DNA from: Cannabis sativa
Lineage: Eukaryota > Streptophyta > Magnoliopsida > Rosales > Cannabaceae
Reading direction: 5' to 3'
Length of the DNA stretch: 64,000 bases
Assembly (NCBI RefSeq): GCF_029168945.1
Contig: NC_083602.1
Coordinates: 434,001-498,000 of the forward strand
Of this stretch, positions 1-12,546 are shown piece by piece. Position 1 is the first letter of the stretch; the number at the start of each line of letters is the position of its first letter. Under the pieces are notes generated by a model, which saw nothing but the letters and a program-made list of their open reading frames with translations, had not been told where the DNA came from and ran no database searches. The translations under genes were made by a program, and so were the position numbers.

Positions 1-101
1 GAGTGTTTACTGATTATTGATGGGTTCTCGATAGGATTTAGTGTTTTTTATCATGTTTTCTCTTACGTTTTTTTTTTTGTTGTATTGTTTATCTTTTACA
101 G

Positions 102-329
102 ATGGCTCCAAAACTTATTATTCCCACTTCAGCTCACTTTTCAGGTCGTGTGACGTATAGAGGGAGTGGAATATTCACTTCAATCGTTCAAAAATTTAAA
201 AGACATGAAGGATTAATTGAAAGGATAAGGGAACCCTGGCCTTTTGGCCAATTTTGGAAGGCTGAAACTTTTGCTTTCTCTTCAATAGATTATTGCAAGG
301 ATGAAGGGAACCCCTTTTGGCCAATGTAG
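102..329 (+). CDS. possible exon or short ORF of unknown function
   Basis: This 75-residue open frame starts with ATG directly after a T-rich tract ending in TTTTACAG, which looks like a splice acceptor, so it may be an internal or second exon whose upstream part lies outside the window. The product is basic and aromatic, with two related stretches (PWPFGQFWKAE and GNPFWPM) encoded by a short imperfect duplication. I do not recognise a domain. It could belong to a transposon-encoded protein, because the sequence that follows is repetitive and has no further coding signal. It could also be chance. Confidence 0.22.
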   Translation: MAPKLIIPTSAHFSGRVTYRGSGIFTSIVQKFKRHEGLIERIREPWPFGQFWKAETFAFSSIDYCKDEGNPFWPM

Positions 330-1744
330 ATTGATAGATGATAACTTCAACAAAATAAATATCAGAGCTAATAGCCTAACACTAATAACAAAGAAAAAAA
401 ATGAAACTCTGGAAGTTCGCTTTTATACACCTAATTAAATCCTTCAACACTCTAAGCACCATCATAAAATACAACCAGAAACACAAGTGATCCTGCAATT
501 CAGTACAAACCACCAACAACTGAATCAGAATGACCACTTGAGAACTTGCAGAAAAGCAATCAATAATCGTGGAAAATAATAATCAGTCAATCATCGAGAA
601 ACAGTCGATAACATGTCGAGAAATCATCAATAACATGGGACAAGAAAGTTTGAAAACACAACTATACACACTATAAAAAAACTATTGACAAACAATCGAG
701 AACGCAAAGATAACATGCCAAGAATGACTTTTTTTTTGCTAAAACACATCTCAATCATGATTGGAAATGTAAAATCATTTGCCATTTTGACAAACTGTCG
801 AGAACCTATCGAAAAGCTTTCGAGAAAGGTCATCCCTGACCTTAGGACATTCGAGTGGAGAACCTTTCGATAACCTATCGAAAAGCCTTAGAGAAAGGTC
901 TTCCCTGACCTTAGGACATTTGAGTCAAGAACCTTTCAAGAACTTATCGAAAACCCGTCTAGAAAGGTCTTTCTTGACCTTGAGACATTCGCATCGAGAA
1001 ACAGTCGAGAAAAATACGAACACACAGAATACTTCAAAAAATGAGATCTCGCAATTTTAGCGAAAATTATATTAAAAACAAAAGGGTAAAATGGAAAGTT
1101 CGTGTAATCAAAATATAACATCATTATTTACGTTGAGAATAAAAGATAATTTAATCACAAAATCATTATTTTTATTTAAAAACCTATTGTTATTTGATTG
1201 TGAATAATGTCATATATATATAATTGCATATTATCAAATGACAAAGATAGAGGTTCCGAAATCTTTTTAAATTTTAAAAAATTGTTAGAAAAATAATTAT
1301 AAATAAATGAGATATCAACTCAATAATTATATAAATTAATTAATGGATAGTAATACATATCCAAAATAGTGTACAAATATAGGCCTTAAAATTTGAGTGG
1401 ACATATACATATACTCATGTCTCTTTCATAATTTTCTAATGTTGTCGGCCTAAAAATAAAAAAGAAAAGAAACTTAAGAAAAGTACCTAAGCCGCAACTT
1501 TATCCCACTCTTCACATAAATATATGAATTTTGTCTTATTTTTCAATTTAAAATTTACATATATTATAACAACAAATTATTTAAAATTTATTTTGATTTC
1601 GCTAAATTATTTTACTTTAAAAGTGACGTGTATTTAAAATCCCCTAATTTGAAGGACCCAAAAAAATTTTTTTTTAATAATTTTTAAAAATACTAATGGT
1701 TTTGGAAGAGATGGTACTTTTATTTTTTAATACTTTTTAAAAAT
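330..1744. other. AT-rich intergenic sequence, no gene seen
   Basis: No convincing ORF on either strand. The left part is less AT-rich and holds the 69-bp tandem repeat listed separately. From about 1020 the sequence is A/T-rich with homopolymer runs, up to the copia insertion site. Confidence 0.6.
790..1010. repeat. 69-bp tandem repeat, three diverged copies
   Basis: The block GAGAAAGGTC..CCTGACCTTAGGACATT recurs with starts about 69 bp apart: the CCTGAC motif or its variant lies at about 835, 904 and 973. Each copy carries TCGATAA/TCGAGAA motifs, which continue at lower similarity on both sides. The third copy is the most diverged. No gene is associated with it. Confidence 0.6.
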
Positions 1745-1749
1745 ACTTA

Positions 1750-1932
1750 TATGAGAAGCTTAAAGCTTGAAAACAGAGTAAAAAAAAAAGAAAGAAATGA
1801 ATAAAAATGATATCTGGTATATTACTGAGCTGAGAAAAAGGGCCTTTATATAGGCAAGAGTACAAAGATAGAAAATTAACTAACTCCAAAGATAGTTGGA
1901 GTGACTTAATAACAACTTAACAACCTCTAATA
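1750..1932 (-). repeat. 3' LTR of the copia element (183 bp)
   Basis: On the + strand it begins TATGAGAAGC and ends CCTCTAATA, matching the copy at 6503-6720. It has an internal deletion of about 40 bp after GCAAGAGTACAAA. It keeps the TATATAAAGG-type promoter motif (+ strand CCTTTATATA). Confidence 0.93.
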
Positions 1933-1943
1933 GCCCCCCTCAA
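1933..1943 (-). promoter_or_regulatory. polypurine tract
   Basis: On the - strand CTTGAGGGGGGC abuts the 3' LTR. This is the position and composition expected of the plus-strand primer of an LTR retrotransposon. Confidence 0.85.
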
Positions 1944-4900
1944 GATGGAGTGTAAATATTGATTACATTCATCTTGGAAACAATATTTGAAAAGGGATTC
2001 GGAAGTAAAGGTTTGGTAAATATATCAGCCAAGTTTTGTTGAGAAGTGACATGAAGGAGCTGAAGAGAGCCTTGCTGAATTTTCTCTCGAATGAAATGGC
2101 AATCTATTTCAACGTGCTTGGTGCGTTCATGATACACCGGATTTTCGCTGATGTGGATTGCAGCGGTGTTGTCGCAATAGAGATTAGCAGGTTCTTTGTG
2201 AGAGACACCAAAATCGTTGAGAAGGGCAAGGATCCATGTCAGTTCTGAAGTAGCATTAGCCATTGCGCGATATTCAGCTTCAGCAGATGAACGGGATACC
2301 ACTTGTTGTTTTTTTGATTTCCATGAGACTAGGGACTTCCCAAGGAAGATGCAGTAGCCAGAAACGGAACGACGAGTGTCTTGACAGCTGCCCCAATCGG
2401 CATCAGCAAAGAAAGAAACCTGGACATTGTCACGGGAGAGGCTGGTTTCTGTGTAGGCTTGCAGATGGGGTGCTGTATCAGACGGAAAAAACAGCCCCTG
2501 ACCTGGAGTTTGTTTTAAATATTGTAATATTCGGTTAGTGGCCTGCATATGAGGGAGTCTTGGACATGAGAGAAATTGGCTGAGGTAATTTACAGCATAT
2601 GTAATGTCTGGCCGAGTAATGGTTAGGTAAATTAATTTACCTATCAAACTTCTATAGACCGAGGGATCTGGGAGAATTTTCCCTTTGTCCTTGCTCTATT
2701 TTAGATTGAGTTCCATGGGTGTAGAGGCCGGTTTAGCTCCTAGATAACCCGTATCTTTAAGAAGTTGTAAGGTAAATGGCCTTTGAGAAACAGAGATGCC
2801 TTGGGAAGTTCTACCAACTTCAAGGCCAAGAAAGAAGCAAAGTTTGCCTAAATTTTTGAGTTTAAACTTGTTATCAAGTTTTTGAGTGAATTGTGATATG
2901 GCAATAGTACTATTGCTAGCTATGATCATGTCATCAACATAGATTAGTATAGCTATGAATGTGGAGTTTTGTTTCTTGATGAACAAAGAGTTATCGGATA
3001 ATGATTGTTTAAAACCATCTTCGATCAAGGTGGAGCTTAGTTTAGCATACCATTGTCGGGATGCTTGTTTGAGGCCATAGATACTCTTGTTCAGTTTACA
3101 AACTGTATTGGGAGGAGCATTATAACCAGGGGGATTTTCATGTAGACCTCTTCATGGAGGTCACCATGAAGGAAAGCATTGTTGATATCAACTTGATGGA
3201 TTTCCCATTTATTTATGGCAGCAAGAGCCAAAAAAACTTTGAGAGTGTTGAATTTGGCAACAGGTGCATAGGTTTGAGAGAAATCAACGCCGGGTTTTTG
3301 GCTATAGCCTTTAGCAACAAGGCGAGCTTTAAATCGTACTACTTCACCAGCTTGGTCATATTTAACTTTGTACACCCATTTGCAACCAATTGGTTTGTGT
3401 CCAGGAGGTAACTTGGTAATGATCCAAGTTTTATTTTTTTCTAAAGCATGAGTTTCAGTATCCATTGCTTCGAGCCAATGTTTAAATTGTGAAGCCTCAG
3501 CATAATTTTGAGGCTCGGTCTGAGTATATGCTGCAAGCACAGCGGCTCTAAATGAAGGATGGAGTTTTATATATGATAAGAAGGGTTCAATAGGATGATT
3601 AGTGGATGCCACATGACATACATAATTTTTTAAATGAGTTTGACAATATGTCGTCCTGTTTTTGTGGTTTGGATGTCAGGTGGTGCACTTGTGTCATGTC
3701 CTTTTGATGCAGAAACTGGTGCAATATGTTGCTGAACTGGAGAATTTGTTGCTGGTTTTTGTGAAGCTGGTGTAAGGGGAGTACTCTGCTGAATTGGAGA
3801 ATCTGCAGCAGGGGATGACTCGGGTGTGAGAGCGATTGGTGGCTGGAGAGAAGATGTATGTGTGTGTGGATCTGCAAGTATTGTTGCTGATTTAATAGGC
3901 TGCTGGCAGGGAAGGATTAGTTGAGAAAAACAATGATTAATCTCATCTGAAGAAGTAGTAGACATATAAGGGAAAATGTCTTCATGAAAGAGGACATCCC
4001 TAGAAATATATGTTTGGTGAGACTCAATGTCAAGCAAGAGATAGGCTTTCATTCCTTGTGGATAGCCAATAAAGACCGAAGCACGGCTTCTAGGGGAAAA
4101 TTTGTGCCTTTTTGAAGGTAAGGTTGAACCATATGCTAGACATCCAAATGATCGAAGGTGATCATAAGTAGGTGTCTTATTGTGAAGGACTTCAAAGGAT
4201 GTGCTTGTTTTGAGCAAAATTGATGGGGTACGGTTTATAAGGTAAGTGGCAGTGGCAATGAGATGAGGCCAATAAACCAAAGGAAGACGAGATTGAAATC
4301 CTAATGCGCGAGCAACGTTTAAAATGTGTTGGTGTTTTCTTTCCACAACGGAATTTTGTTGTGGTCGCTCAACACAAGAATGGTAGTGTGTTACTCCTTT
4401 AGATGCATAGAAGGATGAAAGATTCAATTCCTTGGCATTATCAGATCTTACAGCCTTTATGGTGTGAGAAAATTGAGTATAAACCATTTGAAAAAAATCT
4501 GGGATAATCTTTTGAACTTCAGACTTAGTTTTTAACATGTAAGTCCATGTATATCTAGACTTATCATCAACAATAGTCAAGAAGTGTTTATAACCTTCAG
4601 TACTTATTATGGGAAATGGTCCCCAAATATCCATATGGATCAAGTCAAAAATCTTAGATGCAAAATTGTTAATAGAGACAAAAGGTAGTCTTTTTTGTTT
4701 GACAATATTGCATATATGACAATGGGTATGAGAATTGGAGGTAAAGGAAGAACCAATCTTTTTATTGAATATGTTTGAGATATACAAAGATGGATGGCCA
4801 AGGCGTGTATGCCATTGGTCTACATTGATTTTATTGAAAGCTAAACTAGAATTACTAGCAGCTGCTATGGGAGGTTCTTGGTGTATGAGATACAACTTTC

Positions 4901-6365
4901 CTTGACGTTTAGCTGTCCCAATCACCACACTCCGAGAAGGATCCTGTATAACACAATTTTTGGTGTTAAATCGAACATAATAATCTGATTCATCAACCAA
5001 GGCAGTGACAGAAAGCAGATTTATATGAAAGTCAGGAATGTAAAGTACATTGTGAAGGGTAAGGCTATTATTAATGCTTACCGTGCCAATGTTTGAGACA
5101 AAAATTTTGTGTCCACTAGGTAAAATAACATACTTTGGAAAAGTTGAATCTTTGAAGGAAGTAAAGCAAGAAAAATTAGAGCACATATGGTGTGTAACAC
5201 CACTATCAAGAACCCATTGAAAAGAATTGAAATGTGATTTACCAGCCTGGTTTGATGCTGCAGCAGGTTCAGCACGAGTAGATTGAGTAAGTTGCTGGCT
5301 GAGCAACGAAATTAATTGCTGGCATTGTGCAGTGAGGTCAGTAGTAGGACTAGCAGTGGCTGGATGGTCATTTGGGTTGCTAGTGGATGCTTGATTCACT
5401 TGAGCTTTGCCCTTATCATTGCGTTTCTTGTCCCCATATCCAGGTGGAAAGCCGTGAATGAAGAAACACTTATCGACTAGATGACCCGGTTTACCACAAT
5501 GAGAACATGAAGGCCTCGGTTTTTTATTTCTTGGAGGGTTGGTAGCTGGTGGGCGTACTGATGCAGCAAGTGGAGGATTTTCAGTAGAACCAAGTGTGCG
5601 TTGACGTTCTTCTTGAACAATCATAGCGAAGACCCGAGAAAGATTGGGTAAAGGTTCATTTAGTAGAATTTGGGTACGGACAGATGAGTAAGATTCATTG
5701 AGTCCAGTGAGGAATTGAAGGACTTGATTTTGATTGTAAAAATCAAGAAAGACCTTTAGAGCACCACAAGTGCATGTTGTATTCGGCTGAAATTCTTTCA
5801 GCTCATCCCATAGGGATTTGAGTTTGGTGAAATATGAGGTGACGGAATGGTCACCTTGTTGCAACCGAGTTAGTTGCGTTTGAAGTTGAAAGATTCGAGG
5901 GGCATTACCCTCATTGAATCTTTCAGCTAAATCATGCCACATATCAGTAGCTAGGTCAAAATACATGATACTTTGGGCAATTTCAGCAGAGACGGAATTG
6001 ACGAGCCAGGACATAACCATATTGTTACAACGAAGCCAAGAAGGGAGAAGTGAGTTACCAGATTCAGGGCGAGGGAGAGAACCATCGATGAATGCAACTT
6101 TGTTCTTTGCAGCCAAAGCCATGGTGATGCCCCTTTTCCACGATTGATAGTTGATTCCAGTGAGAACCGTCGAGACCAGAACGAGACCGGGGTGGTCACC
6201 AGAGCTGAGGAAGAACGGACTGGATGCATCTTCATTGGCATGGCGATCTTGAGTGGAACGCCTATGTGGAATCGGATTTTCTTCGGTTCTTGGAGATTGT
6301 TCTTCGTGATTATCAGTGGTGTGCTGAGGGCGATGCCTGGTTGTAGTTCGTCGAGAAGTCGCCAT
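1940..6365 (-). pseudogene. copia gag-pol polyprotein, broken
   Basis: The frame opens at 6365 and runs 911 codons to 3630. It holds a copia-type gag domain (about residues 55-250), a CX2CX4HX4C zinc knuckle at 287-300, a protease site reading DSGV (387-390) where DSGA/DTGA is usual, the integrase H/H/C/C region near 520-555, and catalytic D579, D642 and E675. A frameshift near 3630-3700 moves the reading into the frame holding the reverse transcriptase start (3091-3612). A second frameshift, in a C-run near 3131-3136, moves it again. An in-frame TAG at 2696-2698 then separates the YVDD block from the RNase H part (1940-2695), which ends with a DADWGS motif and ADIFTKPL. These breaks make it non-functional, although each domain is still clear. 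Confidence 0.93.
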
Positions 6366-6490
6366 TGGAGCTGCTGTTTGAGCGGAAGTAACATCAGGTG
6401 GAGGATCTGATGAATTATTGTCAGGTGGAGGAGGAAGAAGACCATCCTAAGATCTTGCGGTAGGCCTTGCCATGGAAAAAGGAAGGGTAA

Positions 6491-6502
6491 CGTCTGATAC
6501 CA
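6491..6502 (-). promoter_or_regulatory. primer-binding site for initiator tRNA-Met
   Basis: On the - strand TGGTATCAGACG directly follows the 5' LTR end. It matches the usual plant copia primer site TGGTATCAGAGC except in its last bases. Confidence 0.85.
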
Positions 6503-6720
6503 TATGAGAAGCTTAAAGCTTGAAAACAGAGTAAAAAGAAGGAAATGAATGAAAAAGATATCTGTTATTCTACTGAGCTGAGAAAAAGAGCCTTTATATA
6601 GGCAAGAGTACAAAACAGACATGTGCTACAATTACACAACTTGGCAAATAACTAAACAGAAAAATAACTAACTCCAAAGACAGTTGGAGTGACTTAATAA
6701 CAACTTAACAACCTCTAATA
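6503..6720 (-). repeat. 5' LTR of the copia element (218 bp)
   Basis: Same ends as the 3' LTR, and it keeps the ~40-bp internal segment missing there. A TATATAAAGG box on the - strand (6591-6600) is the likely promoter of the element. Confidence 0.93.
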
Positions 6721-6725
6721 ACTTA

Positions 6726-7053
6726 CAACAAAAAAAATCTTATTTTTAGTAACAACAAAACTTCTGACTAAAAGTAAAAAATTGTGACTAATTATAAATA
6801 TCATTCTTATGTTGTGACTAAAAAGTCCGTGACTAAAAGTATTAGTCACAAACATTATAATTTATTGTAACTAAATATGTTTTTAGTTACAATAGTACTT
6901 GTTGTGACTAAAATTAAATCAGTAACAACTTATAGCTAAATATTATATTTTAATCACAAATAACTTTTATTGTGACTAAAACTCACACTTAGTTACAAAA
7001 TATTTATGTTGTGATTAAAAAATTATCACTAAAAATAATTATTTTTTATAGTG
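6726..7053. mobile_element. CACTA-like MITE, GTGACTAAAA family, copy 1
   Basis: About 330 bp made almost entirely of alternating TTTTAGTCACAA and TTGTGACTAAAA motifs. It ends in TTATCACTAAAAATAA and then a run to TATAGTG, the inverted CACTA-type end. The left end is degenerate, and the copia element inserted right beside it. The same family recurs at about 8757, 21895, 34943, 45610, 49058 and 62552. Confidence 0.75.
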
Positions 7054-8198
7054 ATTATTTATTCATATAATAAAAAGCTCATTTTTTGTTCGTAAAGCTC
7101 CTTTCTTTCGAGTCAGGATCAGCCTTAAAAAGATAATTTTAGTTAATAATTATTATATTAAATTATATAAGATTAAATATTTAATAATATCCACGTAATA
7201 TATATTTATATATAAACAGTGATATCTACCTAGGAAAGCCACACACACACTTGTCAATAATAGCATAATGTGTATATAAGTTGGAAACAAGTGGATGATA
7301 TGATAAAATTAAGTAATAATTTAGAATAGAGAGATACGTACGATGACAGAAGTAATTATTAAATTTGTTTTTATATATAAATGAAGAAACAACTGGTCCA
7401 AGTGGAGAAATCTACTTTCATGTCTTAATCATATTATTTTTATATGTATACATAATGAATGTGTAGAGTTGTGACCACCAATATATATATATATATAAAG
7501 GGTATATATATATATAAAGGGGATTATTATAGTATTAGGTAAATATCTTTCAATAGGGATAATAATTTATAATTTTTTATTTAATTTAATAGACTTTGAT
7601 TTAATCTAATGGTTCAAATTAACTCTTAAAAACTACACTATAATTAATATATTTCTTTATTTATAATTAATCTTGAATATTATTAATTATCGATTTAATT
7701 AACCTAACTCCAAACTATAATTTTTTTTACTTTTTATTTTACATCTACTAAAAATTTAATTTTAATTATATATATTTTCATTTTAAATTTACATAAATAT
7801 ATTTTTATTAAATTTATTTTAAAATAATAATTATACTTATAGAAAATTATAACATGTTCAACTTATAATAATCAATGTAAATATTGTAATTGATGTAAGA
7901 TAATTTTACCACTTACACTATAATTATATTATTGATTGTATTGATTATTTTAGAATTAAATAACTTGAATATTTTATACTCTTTTAGCTATAATTATTCT
8001 TAAGGAAAAATAAAATTAATATATAAATTTAAAATTAAAAAATAATTAATGAAAATTATAAAAAGTTATAAGGTAAATAAATAAGAAAAATTATAGATTT
8101 GGAGTATTGTTAGTTGGAAATTAATTATAAATAGAAAAATATTAATTATGGTGTAGTTTCCAAAAGTTAATTTAAGCCATTTGATTAAATTAATGGCT
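7054..8198. other. AT-rich intergenic sequence with AT microsatellites
   Basis: No gene seen. Two short (AT)n tracts around 7482-7520 are separated by AAAGGG. The rest is A/T-rich low-complexity sequence. Confidence 0.6.
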
Positions 8199-8207
8199 AT
8201 AAATCAT

Positions 8208-8387
8208 GAGCATTACTATTAGGCACCAGTGATAGCATCTTAACGACATGTCGCGTTGCGATTGGCTAGCGATACTCCCTAAAAGCTATTATATTAAATT
8301 ATATGAGACCCAATACTTAGTTGGACCAATAACAATATTAACACATAGGAGGGTGCTAGACACTACTGGTCTCTTTTAGCATTTCTC
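8208..8387. mobile_element. MULE-type MITE, GGCACCAG family, copy 1
   Basis: A 180-bp element with inverted ends (GAGCATTACTATTAGGCACC at the left, CTTTTAGCATTTCTC at the right). It is flanked by a perfect 9-bp duplication, ATAAATCAT, at 8199-8207 and 8388-8396. A 9-bp duplication is the hallmark of Mutator-like elements. It contains no coding sequence. Other copies lie at 39753-39936 and 59046-60100. Confidence 0.85.
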
Positions 8388-8756
8388 ATAAATCATTATA
8401 CCTATCAATATAGGTAAAAATTACATTACCTATTGTACTAGCACTTATATATAAAGGGATATTTGTTGATATTATATATACGCGTATACAGATTCATGCA
8501 TTTCACAATCAATTCAAGCCCCACTTCTTATAGTGCAATGAATTGATTGCGCCCACCAAAATGTGTTTGGCTGTCAACAAAATTTTGCCAAGAAATTCTA
8601 TCACTTGCAAAGTTTTTTAATTAAATTCAATAAATATATATACATAAATTATTAGTGGGTATTAATATAAAGTGTTTAACACTTTTTTTTTTATAAGTAG
8701 CACTCTTTTTATACCAATTGCAAAGAAGATATTAAACACTAATTAATAGTATATAT

Positions 8757-9050
8757 CATTACAAAAAAAGACCATTTTTAGTGACAATTTTTTTAGTTAT
8801 AATATAATTTTTTTGTAATTAAATGTAACTTTTAGTCACAATAAAAATTACTTGTGACTAAAACATAGAATTTAGATACAAGTTGCTACTAGTTTTAATC
8901 ACAATAAGTATTGTGACTAAAAACATAATAAATTGTGATTTTTGTGACTAATATTTTTAGCCACAGATTTTTTAGTTATAGTATAGAATTAGAAATAATA
9001 ATTTATAATTAGTGAAAACTTTTTAACCTTTAATCGTGACTAAAAGTATT
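8757..9050. mobile_element. CACTA-like MITE, GTGACTAAAA family, copy 2
   Basis: Begins CATTACAAAAAAAGACC and carries the family motif in both orientations. The opposite end is worn away after GTGACTAAAAGTATTT. It lies in the opposite orientation to copy 1. Confidence 0.7.
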
Positions 9051-9388
9051 TATTTATTTTTTTTTTAGTATTTTAACATTTTTCTATATATCTACACGAA
9101 AATTAATTAAATATATATATCTACAATTTTTTCTATATATGCATGTATGAGAAGATCATGATAAGATATTATTATCTTCAATATATATATTAGTTAGAAA
9201 AGGATGTCACTTTCGTAGACTAAGTTATATATACATATAAATATAAATTGTATTAATTATAATGTTGGTACTAGTAATTAATTAATAGTCCCCACTTAAT
9301 TTTTGTTTCCATATTAGGATAGAATATTAAGTCTATAGGTGTGGAACCCTATTAGCTACCGATGGTGTGTATAGATTTTGAATGATAT
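9051..9388. other. AT-rich spacer
   Basis: No gene or recognisable repeat seen. Confidence 0.5.
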
Positions 9389-10697
9389 GGCATGTTTACT
9401 AATATGTAATGAGAATTAATGGTAAGGTAATCATTTTTTTACATTTGTTTACTTACATTATTAAAATTAAGAAAGGGAGAACTTGATTAAATAAGGGAGA
9501 AAAGAAAGGAATGAACTTCCCCCACCAATTTTATAAGGAATGCCATTAAGGGTAATGGATTTTAATTATTTTTATTTTATTTTTTAATATTAAATATATA
9601 ATGATAATTTTGTCCTTTAAAATATACCTCACAAAATTAACTACCATATTATATAGTTTAACTCAAAAGGGCAATTTAGTCAATTTAAGCATTCCGATTA
9701 CGTTTCCTAGTAAAGTAAACAAGATAAATCACAACTATTCCATTTCTAAAAAATTTTAGTAAACAACATATTACAAATATTGATTCCGATTATTTTTCAT
9801 TTATTCCGTTACATTTCTTTATTAATTTTTTCAGCATTTAGAAAAGTTTACTTCAAACAGTTCAAAACTTCTCACATTGACTTTATATCATTTATACACT
9901 TTATAAATGATAAAAATAGGCCTCCAACAACTATATTTCTATAACTACCTTTTAATTACATTCAAATACAATTAGTAACTCAATTTACTAATTAATTAGA
10001 AGGAATAATATGGAAAGGAGTTACAAAGTTTGTTATTTTCATCTTTTAAGGATTTGCAACTTCTTCTTATAATTTATGCTCAAACTATGTAACTTCCTAC
10101 ATATATTACCATTTGACAAAATTACTATTTAATTTATTACACTTAACTATTTGTAACATAATTATTTAATCTAAATATAATGTTATATTAATAATATAAC
10201 ATATACCACAAAAAAAAAATATATAACATAAATTAATAATTTATAGTGATATATTTATGGCACGTTTACTATACAGTATTCAGAATTAGAATAAATTAAT
10301 AAAAAAATATAACGGAATAAATGAAAAATAATTGGAATCAATATTTGTAATATGTTGTTTACTAAATTTTTTTAGAAATGGAATAGTTGCGATTTTTCTT
10401 GTTTACTTTATTAGGAAACGTAATCAGAATGCTTAAATTGACTAAATTGCCCTTTTTAGTTAAACTATATTATATGTTAGTTATTTTGTAAGATATAGTT
10501 TAAAGGACAAAATTGTCATTATATATTTAATATTAAAAAATAAAATAAAAATAATTAAAATCCATTACTCTTAATGGCATTCCTTACAAAATTGGTGGGA
10601 GAAGTTCCCCCTTTCATAATTTTAATAATGTAAGTAAACAAATGTAAGGTAATAATTACCTTACTATTGATTCTTATTACTTATTAGTAAACATACC
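9389..10697. mobile_element. two inverted copies of a ~440-bp element around an LTR-like loop
   Basis: The right copy, about 10260-10697, has its own inverted ends (GGCACGTTTACTA and TAGTAAACATACC). The left copy, 9389 to about 9835, is the same sequence inverted but lacks its inner end. Shared internal blocks include GGCATTCCTTA with CCACCAATTTT, and AAAGGACAAAATTGTC. The loop between them (about 9840-10170) resembles the right part of the LTR-like sequence at 35328-36183. I see no clean target duplication, so the class is uncertain (hAT or MULE-like). Confidence 0.65.
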
Positions 10698-12546
10698 ATT
10701 AACTCAAACAAGTTAAAAAAATTTATTCATGCAATTCTTTTAAATAATCGATAGCAAGTTCGTTGAACCCTGTAAATTAGTGTAAAATTGCATGAGTCCA
10801 AAGATACTCCAAATTCGGGAGTCCAAAGGTATCGTTGATTGGCTAGCCATTCCTGAAAACATACTAGACATTAAGAAGCATGCGATACTTAATCCATTAT
10901 TAACTAGTTATTAATTAATCTATTATTAATTAGTTAGTTCAACTAATTAATCTTTTTTACCAATAGTTATATACTTTTAATAAAGTAATAATTTTAGTAG
11001 CAAACACTGAGGAACTAGCCTAACTTTTTTGAAAACAATCTAGTCAAGGTTTCACTTTCAATTTTTCATATTTTATATAAAAACTTAATTAATTATTACA
11101 TAAAATTAAAGGTTTAATTAATTTTTGTCTTTAAGCCTAAAAGAAAAGTATAAGATTGTCCTGATCATTTTTCATAAATTAATTATATATTAAAAAAATT
11201 AAAAATAACCCCCCAATATTTTTCCTTTCTTTATTGAAAAAAAATACCAATCAAACTTTTGAGATTAGTAATAATTAGCCATTAAATAATTTTTATATTA
11301 TACATTTCTTTAGCAAATATAATTATAAATACGCTTAGTTAATTTATAAATACACGTAAAATATTAAAGTATTATAAAATTAAGAATTTTGTGAAAACTA
11401 AATAATATTAATAACGTGCTCATGAGATCAATATTTTTTATATATGCATGTCATTTAAGAATTAATTAAATTTTCATACAATGAAAAATGATTAAAATAT
11501 ATAATATTTATATAGCAAGGCTAATTAAGTTGGTCAATTATGCTAATTATTATAATATTAAGTTGTGGTTGAATAATTTATCAAATACACACACCTATAT
11601 ATCATCATTAAATTTTTGATTTAGTGATATAAATTATAATATCGCAGTCATTTTTTTGCCGACTGAGAGCTATAAATATAAATATATAATTAATTAATTA
11701 ATTAATTAGCAAAACATGTTATGCACGTTTTAAATATTGATTTAGAATAAATCTCACACACATATAATAATTTTAATAATATATTTATAGGAAAAAGGCA
11801 AAATAATAGTAATAAAGTCAATGAAAGAAGCAGCTTTGTTTGCATCCAATATTATATTTATCTTTCTACTAATAATATTAACAGTACACCATACTTTTAT
11901 AGATTAGTAAATGTAATTAACATAAATTATTCCAATTCAAAAAAAAAAAACATAAATTATTGATATTTTATAATTATATATAATTTTATATTTTATTATA
12001 AGCTATTAGAGTTATAATTTCTCAATTTCGAAAATTTTATTAAACTCTAAGAGTATTATATGCTAACTATAAAATATACAATTTTTATGATTTTTGCTCG
12101 ACGATGATGGAAAATGCGATAGATGACCATTAAAGTCAGGGTAAGTTAGAACCTATTCTTAGTGGGACAAACATAAGAGATATTTTAGATGGAGTTTAGG
12201 CGGGGAGGTGGTATTTGACAATTTTACCCATAAACCTTTAGTTGCTTAAGTGTGAAACAAGAATAAAATTGTAATTTTACTATTTTAGAGAGAATTGTCT
12301 CTTAGTGGATTTTGGTGGAATGTTCATTTCAGCTTAGTTTATTATAGAAAAAACTAAGTTTTATTACATTAATTATTATACAAAGAAAAGACAAATTAGA
12401 AAGAACTATCTCTTGAAATTCTCCTTCTCACTTTCGACCCTAGCAAAAACTAGAAAAATCAGCCCAATCTCATCAAGTTTTTTGAGATTTCATCAGCAAA
12501 GATTTAAGGTAGCTTAAGCCTAGGTATGCTCTAGAAACTTTTGATT
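10698..12546. other. AT-rich intergenic sequence, no gene seen
   Basis: Both strands are full of stops. The end part (about 12110-12540) is less AT-rich and could be an old gene or repeat fragment, but no reading frame is kept. Confidence 0.5.

Larger units (their letters stand above)
1750..6720 (-). mobile_element. Ty1/copia LTR retrotransposon, nearly full length, inactive
   Basis: A 4971-bp element read on the - strand. It is bounded by a perfect 5-bp target duplication, ACTTA, at 1745-1749 and 6721-6725. It has two LTRs (6503-6720 upstream and 1750-1932 downstream), a primer-binding site, a purine tract and a gag-pol frame in copia order (gag, protease, integrase, reverse transcriptase, RNase H). 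The LTR ends are TA...TA rather than TG...CA. The downstream LTR lacks about 40 bp present in the upstream one, so the insertion is not very recent. The coding region carries two frameshifts and one stop, so the element cannot make its own full polyprotein. It lies next to, or within the end of, the MITE at about 6726-7053. Confidence 0.95.

Noticed and set aside
5951..6622. 223-codon frame on the - strand overlapping gag and the LTR
   Set aside because: It overlaps the recognised gag frame and crosses the primer-binding site and LTR. It has no domain.
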